Positions 25,387 through 33,445 of a DNA stretch of 64,000 bases are shown here, one piece after another. How positions within the stretch are numbered: position 1 is the first letter of the stretch; every line of letters starts with the position of its first letter. A program made the translations under genes and the position numbers. The stretch is from RAM1 sp041905405 (GTDB lineage: Bacteria > Pseudomonadota > Gammaproteobacteria > Burkholderiales > Burkholderiaceae_C), in the NCBI GenBank assembly GCA_041905405.1, contig JAYRLC010000005.1, positions 62,001 to 126,000 on the forward strand, in the 5' to 3' direction. Below the pieces are notes generated by a model. The model was given only the letters and a program-made list of their open reading frames with translations, did not search any database and was not told the origin of the DNA.

Positions 25387-26408
25387 CAGTCCTTGCGCGC
25401 GGCCAGTTCACGGCGCAGGTCGTCCAGCGCCTGCTTGCCATTCACGCCGACCTTGTCGGCGCTGGCGGTCCACTGCGTGTACAGCGGCTCGGCCGATTTC
25501 TTCCACGCGTCCAGCTGCGCGGGGGTGAGCTTGACGATGGTGTGGCCGCCCATCTTCTCCATCTTGCCCTGGCCGGAGTCCTCATCGTCGCCCCAGGCGG
25601 CGCCGACCTTGCCGGCCCACTCGTTGTTGCAGTGGTCGTCGATCACTTTCTTCTGGCCGGCGGCGAGCTTGTCGTACCAGCCCTTGTTCATGACCCAGAC
25701 GAAGTTGGACGCGTACAGGCGCATGTCGGTGTGGAACTTGGTCGCCTTGTCGATGCCGAAGGTGATGATCGAGCCCCAGGGGAACGACAGCGCATCGGCC
25801 ACGCCCTTGTCCAGCGCGTCGCGCGCTTCGGGCGCGGACACCTGCACGTTGGTCCCGCCCAGCAGGCTCATGTACGCGGCGTTGGTGCCGTTGGACGAGC
25901 GCATCTTCATGCCCTTGATCTGGCCCGGCTCGGTGATGGGCTTCTTGGAATGCAGCGTGCCCACGTGCAGATGGGTGAAGCACAGCTTCACGTCCTTCAT
26001 TTCGTTGGCGGCGTACTTGCGGTACCACGCGTCCAGCGCTGCCGAGCCGGGGCCGGGCTTGTTGATGAGGAAGGGCAGCTCGCCCGCGGCGATCATCGGG
26101 AAGCGGCCGGCCTGGTAGCCGGGGTTGACCCAGGTCATGTCGGCGATGCCGTCGCGCGCCATGTCGTAGTGGTCGGCGGCCTTGCCCAGCTGCTGCGCGG
26201 GGAAGAACGCGACCTTGATCGAACCCTTGGACGCGGCTTCGACCGACTTGGCCCAGGGCTCGAAGCCCGTCTTGGCCAGCGGGTGCGTGCCCGGCAACCA
26301 GTGGGCGAACTTCATTTCCACGGGCTTGTCCTGAGCCTGCGCGCCCAGGGCGCACAGGGCCAGCGCCGCGGCGGCGGCCACACGAAGGGTCGGGTTGAGC
26401 TTGCTCAT
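25386..26408 (-). CDS. TRAP transporter solute-binding protein (DctP type), second system
   Basis: This 340-residue periplasmic protein has a cleavable signal peptide (residues 1-25, ending GAQAQ). The ligand-contact segment GMKMRSSNG, with the conserved Arg, and the DALSFPWGSIITFG stretch match DctP proteins. The start at 26408 is preceded by AAAGGAGA. The gene lies 50 nt downstream of iorB in the same direction. This suggests the substrate is an aryl or branched organic acid connected with the 2-oxoacid oxidoreductase, which is inference. Confidence 0.92.
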   Translation of the reverse strand: MSKLNPTLRVAAAAALALCALGAQAQDKPVEMKFAHWLPGTHPLAKTGFEPWAKSVEAASKGSIKVAFFPAQQLGKAADHYDMARDGIADMTWVNPGYQAGRFPMIAAGELPFLINKPGPGSAALDAWYRKYAANEMKDVKLCFTHLHVGTLHSKKPITEPGQIKGMKMRSSNGTNAAYMSLLGGTNVQVSAPEARDALDKGVADALSFPWGSIITFGIDKATKFHTDMRLYASNFVWVMNKGWYDKLAAGQKKVIDDHCNNEWAGKVGAAWGDDEDSGQGKMEKMGGHTIVKLTPAQLDAWKKSAEPLYTQWTASADKVGVNGKQALDDLRRELAARKD

Positions 26409-26458
26409 GCGTTGTCTCCTTTGGTTATGAAAAGTAATCATCTCGATGATCCGGTCTT

Positions 26459-27961
26459 TCAGGGCACCGGTGTGATGGTGTTTTCCCGCTGCCCGCGCGG
26501 AGCCCAGAACACCGGCTGGGTTGTGGGTACGGCCGTCTTTGCATGAAGGCTGTTGAGTCGCCCCTCGGGATCGGCCAGCGTGGCCTTGAGCGCGGCTTTC
26601 AGTTGGTCGGCGGCCGCGGCCACGTCGATCTGACCCGCCAGCGCGGGCGCGACGTGCTGCGTCCACAGGCGCGCGTAGTTTTGCCGGCCGCGCACCTGCG
26701 TGTCGCCGTAGCCCTTGAGCACCTGCGGCAGGCCGGCCAGGGCCAGCGAGAAGGCCGATGCGCCCGGCAACGCCAGCACCTGCTGCATCGCGCCCAGCCA
26801 GGCGGCCATGGCCTCATGCTCCTGCAGGTAACGCAGCGATCGCGGGCGCAGCGGGCGCAGCCGCGCCAGGAAGCGCAGCATCAAATAACCCCACAGGCTG
26901 GTCGAGCGGATGTGCAGGCCCACGTGTTTTTTCATCCAGCCACGGCGCGTGGCGGTGGCCAGCAGGCGCTCACCCAACGCGCGCGGCAGCACGGCGGCCA
27001 CTTCGTCGAAGCCGGGCTTGAAGTGTTCGGTCACGCGCACGATGTCGGTCGTGGCAGCCTGCGCCTCGCCGCGCACGCGGTCGTAGCGGCTGCGCCGCGT
27101 CTTGAGGTCGGCCACGCGGATCACGTCCTCGAAACACATCCACAGCGCGAGCTGGCGCACAGCTTCTTCCAGTGCAGCGGCAGACGAGGGCGTGGCGACG
27201 GCGCACAGCGCTTGCACGTGCGACAGGAACTGCTGCGCATAAGCCTCGTCCTGATAGTCGCGGCAGCGGTCGGTGCCATGGTGGACGAGTTCCTGCACGG
27301 CGGGCGACAAAGCGGCTTGGGCTTGCACCGCAGGCGTGGCAGCCGCGTCGAATGCCGCCGCAAACCCCGCCAGGCTCGCCTGCACACCCTTGCCCGATTC
27401 ACGGATCACCGCCTCGCAGGTCGCGCGCGGCCAGGGCAGCACGCCCGCGCCCGCCAGCGCGCCGAACATCACGGCCGACACCACCGTGCCGCTGCGCACC
27501 GTGATCGCTTCCATGTCGAACAGCACGGCGCGCTGCGCCAGCGCCTGCGCGGCGGCCTGCAGCCGCTGCGGGTCGTGGCGGCCGTCGGCCATGTGCATCT
27601 TTTCGATGGTGGTGTAGACGCGGTGCGTGGACGCCACCAGCGTGGTGCGGCCGGTGACGAAGCCGCGCTCGACCATGCGGGCGGCTTCCAGCAGCTCGCT
27701 GGCCACGACCGCATCCACACAGCCCGGCACGGGCGTCAGCGCGAACACGGGCTGCGGCGCGCCGGCCGGCAGCGGCTCGCGCAGCAGCTCGATGTAGTAG
27801 CTGGTCGCGCCGGTGCGCTGCGCCACGCCGGGCACCGACGTGGCCTGCACGGGCAGGCCGCTTTCCAGCGCGCACTGCACCAGCCAGTCGGCCAGCACGC
27901 CGCCGCCTTCGCCGCCAAGCGCGGCGACGAGGATGCAGTAAGGGGTTTGGGAAGTGCTCAT
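26459..27961 (-). CDS. iorB: Indolepyruvate oxidoreductase beta-family subunit
   Basis: This 500-residue protein starts with the gamma-type domain of 2-oxoacid:acceptor oxidoreductases (GGEGGGVLADWLV, residues 15-27; PGVAQRTGATSYYIEL, 44-59). It continues into a long C-terminal part of about 300 residues found in proteobacterial IorB proteins but absent from the 200-residue archaeal form. The ATG overlaps the iorA stop (ATGA). With IorA it should oxidatively decarboxylate aryl pyruvates to aryl-acetyl-CoA. The C-terminal extension has no assigned role that I know. Confidence 0.88.
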   Translation of the reverse strand: MSTSQTPYCILVAALGGEGGGVLADWLVQCALESGLPVQATSVPGVAQRTGATSYYIELLREPLPAGAPQPVFALTPVPGCVDAVVASELLEAARMVERGFVTGRTTLVASTHRVYTTIEKMHMADGRHDPQRLQAAAQALAQRAVLFDMEAITVRSGTVVSAVMFGALAGAGVLPWPRATCEAVIRESGKGVQASLAGFAAAFDAAATPAVQAQAALSPAVQELVHHGTDRCRDYQDEAYAQQFLSHVQALCAVATPSSAAALEEAVRQLALWMCFEDVIRVADLKTRRSRYDRVRGEAQAATTDIVRVTEHFKPGFDEVAAVLPRALGERLLATATRRGWMKKHVGLHIRSTSLWGYLMLRFLARLRPLRPRSLRYLQEHEAMAAWLGAMQQVLALPGASAFSLALAGLPQVLKGYGDTQVRGRQNYARLWTQHVAPALAGQIDVAAAADQLKAALKATLADPEGRLNSLHAKTAVPTTQPVFWAPRGQRENTITPVP

Positions 27962-30105
27962 GCCGGTTGCAGCAGTCCGATAAAGAACCGGTTCAGCCGG
28001 TCGGTCAGGCGGTCCCACGCACTCGGGTGCGTGATGACTTCGATCTTGTGAAAGCTCGGGCACAGCACGGCCGCGTCGGCCACCTCGCCGCACAGGCCGC
28101 AGCCCACGCAGCCGTTGGTCACGTGCGCCACCGGCTCGCGCTTGAGCGGGTCGGTGGACGGCTTGACCGTCAGCGTGGGGCAGCCCGACAGGCGGATGCA
28201 CGAATGGTCGCCGGTGCAGGTGTCTTCGTCCACGCCGTAGCGCGTGCGCACGGTGCGCCGGCCCTCCTTCAGCATGCGCGCGCGGATGGGTTTGAGGCGC
28301 CGCTGGCGTTCGAGCTGGCATTCGCCTTCGGCGATCACGACCTTCAGGCCCTTGAACGGCGATGCCACCGCTTCCTTCAGCACGTCGCGCACGCGGCTCA
28401 CGCGGTAGTTGTGCACGGTCTTGAGCCACTTCACGCCCATGCCCTTGAGCGTGTTCTCGATGGTCATTTCGTCGCCGGTGGCGCTGGACCCTTCGGCCAC
28501 ACGCTTGGCCTCGGACGCGGGGGTCGAGATCGTCTCCTGCGTGCCGGTGGCCGACGTGTAGCCGTTCTTCATGATGACCAGCACGCCGTCGCCCTGGTTC
28601 AGCAGCGCCGACGACACGCCCGACAGCAGGCCGTTGTGCCAGAAGCCGCCGTCGCCCATGATGGCCACGGGCCGTTTGGCCGAGAAGTTCTTCACCGCCG
28701 CGCTGGACGCCATGCTCATGCCGTAGCCCAGGATCGAATTGCCGAACGAGAACGGCTCAAACGTGGCAAACGAATGGCAGCCGATGTCGGTAGAGATGTG
28801 CAGCTTGCCCACCTCGCGCTCCACGAGCTTGAGCGCCGCGAACACTGGGCGCTCGGGGCAGCCTGTGCAGAAGTTGGGCGGGCGCGGCGGCACCATGCCG
28901 CCGAGTTCGGCCACGGCACGCGAGCGGACCTCGGCCAGCGCGGTGGCGTAACCCGTGCCGGGTGTCGTGTCGATCACGGGCACATACTGCTCCACGAATG
29001 ACACCAGCCCTTTCAGAATGACCTCGGCCGTGTATTCGCCGCCCATCATGAGCAGGTCCTTGCCGTGCAGACGGGTGGGCAGGTCGGCGCGGCGCAGCTG
29101 CGTGGCAATGTCCTGTTCGATGAACTCAGGCTGGCCCTCTTCGATCACCAGCACGGCGCGCCTGCCGGCGCAAAAAGCTGCGATCTGCGACGGCACCAGC
29201 GGGTACACGACGTTGAGCACCAGCATCGGTACATCGGTGTTGCCGGCACTATCGGCCAGGCCCATCTGCTGCAACGCGCGGATGGTGGTGTTGTACAGGC
29301 CGCCCTGCACGATCAGGCCCACGTCGCTGTGCTGTCCGTCGAACAGTTCGTTCAGGCCCTGCTCTTCGATGAACCTGCGCGCCGCCGGCATGCGCACGTC
29401 GTACTTGAGCTTTTCGTGGCGGAATGTTGCGGGCGGGTGCGACAGCCGGTCGTAGCTGAATGACGCGGCTTGCTGCTGCAGGTTGCGGCCCGAGATGGCG
29501 GGCGCGATGTTGTCGCTGGCGGTAAAGCTGCCGCGCACGTGGCAGGTGCGGATGCGCAGCTCCATCATCACCGGCGTGTTCGACGCCTCGGACAGCTCGA
29601 AGCCTTTTTCGACCATGCGCACGATGGTGGGCAGGTTGGGCCGCGGGTCCATGAGCCACAGGGCGGACTTGAGCGCGAACGCGTGCGTGCGCTCCTGGAT
29701 CACGCTGGCGCCTTCGCCATAGTCCTCGCCCACCACGATCAGCGCGCCGCCCATGACGCCGGGCGACGCCAGGTTGCTCAGGGCGTCGGACGCGACATTG
29801 GTGCCGACCACCGATTTCCAGGTCACCGCACCGCGCACCGGGTACATGATGGACGCGGCCAGCATGGCGGCGGCCGAACTTTCATTCGTGCAGGCCTCGA
29901 CGTGCACACCGAGTTCGTCCAGGTAGTCACGAGACTGAACCATCACGTCCAGCAGGTGCGAGATGGGCGAGCCCTGGTAGCCGCCGACGTAGGTCACGCC
30001 GGACTGCAACAGTGCCTTGGTCACGGCGAGGATGCCCTCGCCGTGGAAGGTCTGGCCGGCGCCGAGCTTCAGCGCCTGGATTTCATCGTGGAACGAGCGC
30101 TCCAA
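27958..30105 (-). CDS. iorA: Indolepyruvate ferredoxin oxidoreductase alpha subunit
   Basis: This 715-residue protein has an N-terminal pyrimidine-binding domain (YVGGYQGSPIS; the NESSAAAMLAAS stretch carries the TPP-contact Glu) and a central TPP-diphosphate domain (GDGGFWHNGLLSG with a later NGYTSATGTQ). A C-terminal ferredoxin-like part has Cys in DTCTGDHSCIRLSGCP and CVGCGLC, which should carry iron-sulfur clusters. The best start is a TTG at 30103-30105 with AAAGGAGA about 7 nt upstream; an ATG further up lacks a ribosome site. It leads an operon with iorB and a TRAP transporter. Confidence 0.93.
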   Translation of the reverse strand: MERSFHDEIQALKLGAGQTFHGEGILAVTKALLQSGVTYVGGYQGSPISHLLDVMVQSRDYLDELGVHVEACTNESSAAAMLAASIMYPVRGAVTWKSVVGTNVASDALSNLASPGVMGGALIVVGEDYGEGASVIQERTHAFALKSALWLMDPRPNLPTIVRMVEKGFELSEASNTPVMMELRIRTCHVRGSFTASDNIAPAISGRNLQQQAASFSYDRLSHPPATFRHEKLKYDVRMPAARRFIEEQGLNELFDGQHSDVGLIVQGGLYNTTIRALQQMGLADSAGNTDVPMLVLNVVYPLVPSQIAAFCAGRRAVLVIEEGQPEFIEQDIATQLRRADLPTRLHGKDLLMMGGEYTAEVILKGLVSFVEQYVPVIDTTPGTGYATALAEVRSRAVAELGGMVPPRPPNFCTGCPERPVFAALKLVEREVGKLHISTDIGCHSFATFEPFSFGNSILGYGMSMASSAAVKNFSAKRPVAIMGDGGFWHNGLLSGVSSALLNQGDGVLVIMKNGYTSATGTQETISTPASEAKRVAEGSSATGDEMTIENTLKGMGVKWLKTVHNYRVSRVRDVLKEAVASPFKGLKVVIAEGECQLERQRRLKPIRARMLKEGRRTVRTRYGVDEDTCTGDHSCIRLSGCPTLTVKPSTDPLKREPVAHVTNGCVGCGLCGEVADAAVLCPSFHKIEVITHPSAWDRLTDRLNRFFIGLLQPA

Positions 30106-30229
30106 GAGCTGTCTCCTTTGTAGTGCCCGCGAATGTAGGCAGGCTCTTTGCATTTGGCGAATGGATTGTGGTGATGAAGTCCATTCACGGCATGGATAAT
30201 CAGGTCAGACCCTTACAAACCGAAGACGG

Positions 30230-30348
30230 ACATCCGTACGCAGAGGGCGCAGAAACTACGCAGAGGACGCAAAAGGAGTACCAAATTCTTTTTTTGGGTT
30301 TTCTTTTGCGTTCTCTGCGAGACCTTTGCGTCCTCTGCGTACGGATGT
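30230..30348. repeat. Long imperfect inverted repeat (48-bp arms)
   Basis: Arms at 30230-30277 and 30301-30348 pair with about 39 of 48 positions matching, around a 23-nt loop that contains a run of T. The outer 17 bp pair perfectly (from ACATCCGTACGCAGAGG). The arms are built from degenerate units of the type CGCAGAGGACGCAAA. The element lies between the divergent iorA and LysR genes and just upstream of the LysR start. Elements of this look recur in unrelated bacterial genomes. It has no coding content. Confidence 0.75.
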
Positions 30349-30375
30349 TTGACCCCATCTCCCGCGCTCAACACC

Positions 30376-31299
30376 ATGAACTTTCGACAGCTCGACCTGA
30401 ACCTGCTGCGCGTGCTGGCCGCCATCCACCGCACGGGCTCGGTCACGGCCGCCGGGCGCGCGCTGGCGCTGTCACAGCCCGCCACCAGCAATGCGCTGTC
30501 GCGGCTGCGCGATTACTTTGCCGACGACCTGTTCGTGCGCTCCCCCGCAGGCCTGAAGCCCACGCGCCTGTGCGAACGCGTGGCGCCCGAGGTGGCGAAC
30601 TGGCTGCAGGCACTGGAGTCGGTGGTGACAGGCCGCGACGATTTCAACCGGCTGACCAGCGACATGCACTGGCGCCTGTCGCTGTCGGACCTGGGCGAGA
30701 TGATGTTCCTGGGACCTTTGGCCACGGCGCTGCGCACGCACGCACCCCGCACGCGCCTGTCCAATGTGTCGGTGGCAGCGGCCGACGTGGCCGCCGCGCT
30801 GGAGGCACGCGACATCGACTTTGCCATCGGCATCCTGCAGCCACGCCACCGCGGCGTGCGCACCGAGCTGCTGTTCCGCGAGCGCTATGTGGCCATGACG
30901 TCGGCCGCCTGGCGGCCCGCGGTTGGCCGCGCGGGCAAGTCGCTCACGCTGCAGCAGCTGGCCGCGTCGTCGCTGGTGGTGGCGTCACCCACGGCCACGT
31001 TCCACGCCAGCGTGGAGCAGACCCTGGTGCGCATGAAGCTGGCCGACCGCGTGGTGGTGCGCGCGCGCCACTTCGGCGCCCTGCCCGACCTGGCGCTGAA
31101 CAGCGACCTGCTCACCATCGTGCCGCAGATGTACGCCGCCAACCTGCTGCCCCGTCACGATCTGCGCGTGTGGGACCTGCCGGCGGCGGCGGCGCCGGCC
31201 TATGAAGTGCGCCTGGTGTGGCACGCCAGCACCGCGCAGGACCCGGCGCAGCAGTGGATCCGGTCGCAGGTGCATGCGTTGTTCGGGCGCGGCGACTGA
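30376..31299 (+). CDS. LysR family transcriptional regulator
   Basis: This 307-residue regulator has an N-terminal winged helix (residues 1-60: MNFRQLDLNLLRVL, with recognition helix SQPATSNALSRLRDYF) and a two-lobed effector domain (about 90-300). The sequence DFAIGILQ and the ALNSDLLTIVP segment are typical. The start is the ATG in front of NFRQLDLN. It is divergent from iorAB-TRAP and is the likely local regulator of that operon, although the inverted repeat between them has no clear T-N11-A site that I can see. Confidence 0.92.
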   Translation: MNFRQLDLNLLRVLAAIHRTGSVTAAGRALALSQPATSNALSRLRDYFADDLFVRSPAGLKPTRLCERVAPEVANWLQALESVVTGRDDFNRLTSDMHWRLSLSDLGEMMFLGPLATALRTHAPRTRLSNVSVAAADVAAALEARDIDFAIGILQPRHRGVRTELLFRERYVAMTSAAWRPAVGRAGKSLTLQQLAASSLVVASPTATFHASVEQTLVRMKLADRVVVRARHFGALPDLALNSDLLTIVPQMYAANLLPRHDLRVWDLPAAAAPAYEVRLVWHASTAQDPAQQWIRSQVHALFGRGD

Positions 31300-31348
31300 G
31301 CTGGCGCACGACGCGCGGGCCGGCACACACCGGGCTACCATCCGTCCC

Positions 31349-32098
31349 ATGACCCACGATCTCTTCAGGCAGGACGCCTACCTCACCGAATGCGGGGCCG
31401 CCGTGACAGCTGTGACCGACCAGGGCATCGTGCTGGACCGCACGGTGTTTTACCCGCTGGGCGGCGGCCAGGCAGGCGACGCCGGCGTGCTGGTGCTGGC
31501 GGACGGCAGCACCCTCGCCATTGCCGACACGCGCAAGGCCAAGGACGCCGACGGGAACCCCACGGCCGACATCGTGCACGTGCCCGCTCCGGGACAGGAA
31601 GCCGCACTGGCCGTCCTCAAGCCCGGCGACGCAGTCACCGCCCGCATCGACTGGGACCGCCGCCACCGGCTCATGCGCTTTCACACCGCGACGCACCTGC
31701 TGTGCCACGTGGTGCCGCAGTTGGTCAACGGCTGCTCGATCACGCCCGAGTACGCGCGCTTGGACTTCAACATGACCGACCCGCTGGACAAGGACGCGCT
31801 GACCCAGGCGCTGGCCGCGCTGGTTGCCGCCAGCCACCCGGTGACGGTAGGCAGCATCACCGACGCCGAGCTGGACGCCAATCCGGCCCTGGTCAAGAGC
31901 ATGAGCGTGAGCCCCCCGCGCGGCAGCGGCGTGGTGCGCACGATCAAGATCGGCACGGACACCCAGATCGACCTGCAGCCCTGCGGCGGCACGCATGTGG
32001 CCAATACGGGCGAGATCGGCGCGGTCGTGGTGACCAAGATAGAGAAAAAGAGTGCGACGACCCGGCGGGTGGTGCTGGGATTTGCAACTGCGTCCTGA
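31349..32098 (+). CDS. AlaX-type alanyl-tRNA editing protein
   Basis: This 249-residue soluble protein matches the free-standing editing domain related to AlaRS. It should hydrolyse Ser or Gly wrongly attached to tRNA-Ala. The zinc site is HTATHLL (His112 and His116) together with Cys212 and His216 (PCGGTHV), all present. FYPLGGGQAGD near residue 35 is the usual N-terminal mark. It begins 49 nt after the LysR gene and could share its transcript. Confidence 0.92.
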   Translation: MTHDLFRQDAYLTECGAAVTAVTDQGIVLDRTVFYPLGGGQAGDAGVLVLADGSTLAIADTRKAKDADGNPTADIVHVPAPGQEAALAVLKPGDAVTARIDWDRRHRLMRFHTATHLLCHVVPQLVNGCSITPEYARLDFNMTDPLDKDALTQALAALVAASHPVTVGSITDAELDANPALVKSMSVSPPRGSGVVRTIKIGTDTQIDLQPCGGTHVANTGEIGAVVVTKIEKKSATTRRVVLGFATAS

Positions 32099-32101
32099 TT
32101 C

Positions 32102-32189
32102 TTGGCAAAATAGTTGGCAAAAAACTTGGCATAAATTATAAAAAATCAATTTAAATCAATCATTTACAAAAAATAGAATGTTGGCAAAA
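32102..32189 (+). promoter_or_regulatory. Fic gene promoter with TTGGCA direct repeats
   Basis: This AT-rich stretch holds TTGGCAAAA at 32102-32110, 32114-32122 and 32181-32189, and TTGGCATAA at 32126-32134. The first three have an exact 12-nt period. TTGGCA at 32114-32119 and TATAAA at 32137-32142 are 17 nt apart and make a good sigma-70 promoter, with the third repeat inside the spacer. The last copy lies 7 nt before the fic GTG start. This arrangement suggests a repressor operator. Confidence 0.6.
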
Positions 32190-32196
32190 TTGACGC

Positions 32197-33396
32197 GTGT
32201 ACACAGCCCCTCATCAGTTTGAACCTTTGCTGCCCGCTGGCGCACGGCTGGAGCCGCTGCTCGCCAAGGCCCATGACCTGGGGCGGGCGGCCGGTCCATT
32301 GGCCGGCAGGCATGTACCGCCTGAATTGCGCACCCTGCTGCGCAGCATGAATTCCTACTACAGCAACCGGATTGAGGGCCAGCACACCCGGCCCCATGAA
32401 ATCGACCAGGCGCTGCGCCGGGACTTTTCACAGAACCCCGACCTGGCCGCCCGGCAACGGCTTGCCGTGGCCCACATCGACGCCGAGGCTGCGTTGGAGT
32501 TGCGCTATGTCGGCCCCGCTGGCGCCCAGGCGCTATACACGCCTGGTGCGGTGCAGGACCTGCACCGCGAGCTCTTTGGCCGCCTGCCCGCTGCAGACTT
32601 GGTCACGCCCGAGGGAACGCCCGTACAGCCTGGCGAATTCCGGGAACGTGACGTACGCGTCGGACAGCACGTTGCCCCAGCCCATGGCGGCGTTCCTGAC
32701 TTCCTTGACCGCTGGGCGAATTTCTATGCCGGCGTGCGCCGTGGCGAAGCCGCCCTGGTCGCAGCGGCAGCGGCCCACCATCGCCTGGGCTGGATCCATC
32801 CGTTCGTGGACGGCAACGGTCGCGTGATGCGGCTTCACACCCACACCCTGCTGCATGCACTCGGGTACACCGGCGGCCTGTGGTCGCCGCTACGCGGGTT
32901 CGCCCGGGACACGGCACGGTATTACGCCCTGCTGGCCGATGCCGACGTGCCGCGCCGCGACGATCTGGACGGACGTGGCAACCTGAGCGAGCAAGCCCTG
33001 GCCGCCTGGATCGACTATGTGCTGGACACCTGCCTGGACCAGGCCGGGTTCATGGCCAGCCTGCTGGACCTGAACACGCTAAAGGACCGCATCGAAGCCT
33101 GCCTGGTGTATGAGTCCACCGTGCTCAAATCCGGTGTGCGCCGCGAAGCCCTGCGGGGACTGCATTACCTGTTCCTGAGCGGCGAGGAAATGGCCCGCGG
33201 CGACTTCAAATCCATGCTGGGCCTGGGCGATCGCAGCGCCACCGACGCGCTGGGGTCGCTGGTGCGGCGCGGGCTGCTCGCATCCGACTCACCCCAGGGC
33301 AAAGTCCGTTTCGGCCTGCCGCAACATGCCTTGCGCTTCCTGTTCCCCCGGTTGTGGCCCGAAGCCGAGGCCGATGCCGCCTCGCTCAATCCCTGA
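32197..33396 (+). CDS. Fic family protein (AMPylator-type)
   Basis: This 399-residue protein has the Fic core with HPFVDGNGRVMR (His201), which matches HPFx(D/E)GNGRxxR. It should transfer AMP or a similar group to a target. An inhibitory-helix motif, SNRIEG (Glu60), lies N-terminal to the core, as in class II Fic proteins that restrain themselves. The C-terminal third (about 300-390) looks like a winged helix (GDRSATDALGSLVRRGLL), which may bind DNA and give autoregulation. Translation starts at a GTG. The upstream region is much more AT-rich than the gene and carries TTGGCA repeats. Confidence 0.9.
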   Translation: MYTAPHQFEPLLPAGARLEPLLAKAHDLGRAAGPLAGRHVPPELRTLLRSMNSYYSNRIEGQHTRPHEIDQALRRDFSQNPDLAARQRLAVAHIDAEAALELRYVGPAGAQALYTPGAVQDLHRELFGRLPAADLVTPEGTPVQPGEFRERDVRVGQHVAPAHGGVPDFLDRWANFYAGVRRGEAALVAAAAAHHRLGWIHPFVDGNGRVMRLHTHTLLHALGYTGGLWSPLRGFARDTARYYALLADADVPRRDDLDGRGNLSEQALAAWIDYVLDTCLDQAGFMASLLDLNTLKDRIEACLVYESTVLKSGVRREALRGLHYLFLSGEEMARGDFKSMLGLGDRSATDALGSLVRRGLLASDSPQGKVRFGLPQHALRFLFPRLWPEAEADAASLNP

Positions 33397-33445
33397 CGCT
33401 CCCCTGCCTGGAACCAATCGCCCGCCACGCGCTCCCACATTTGCC

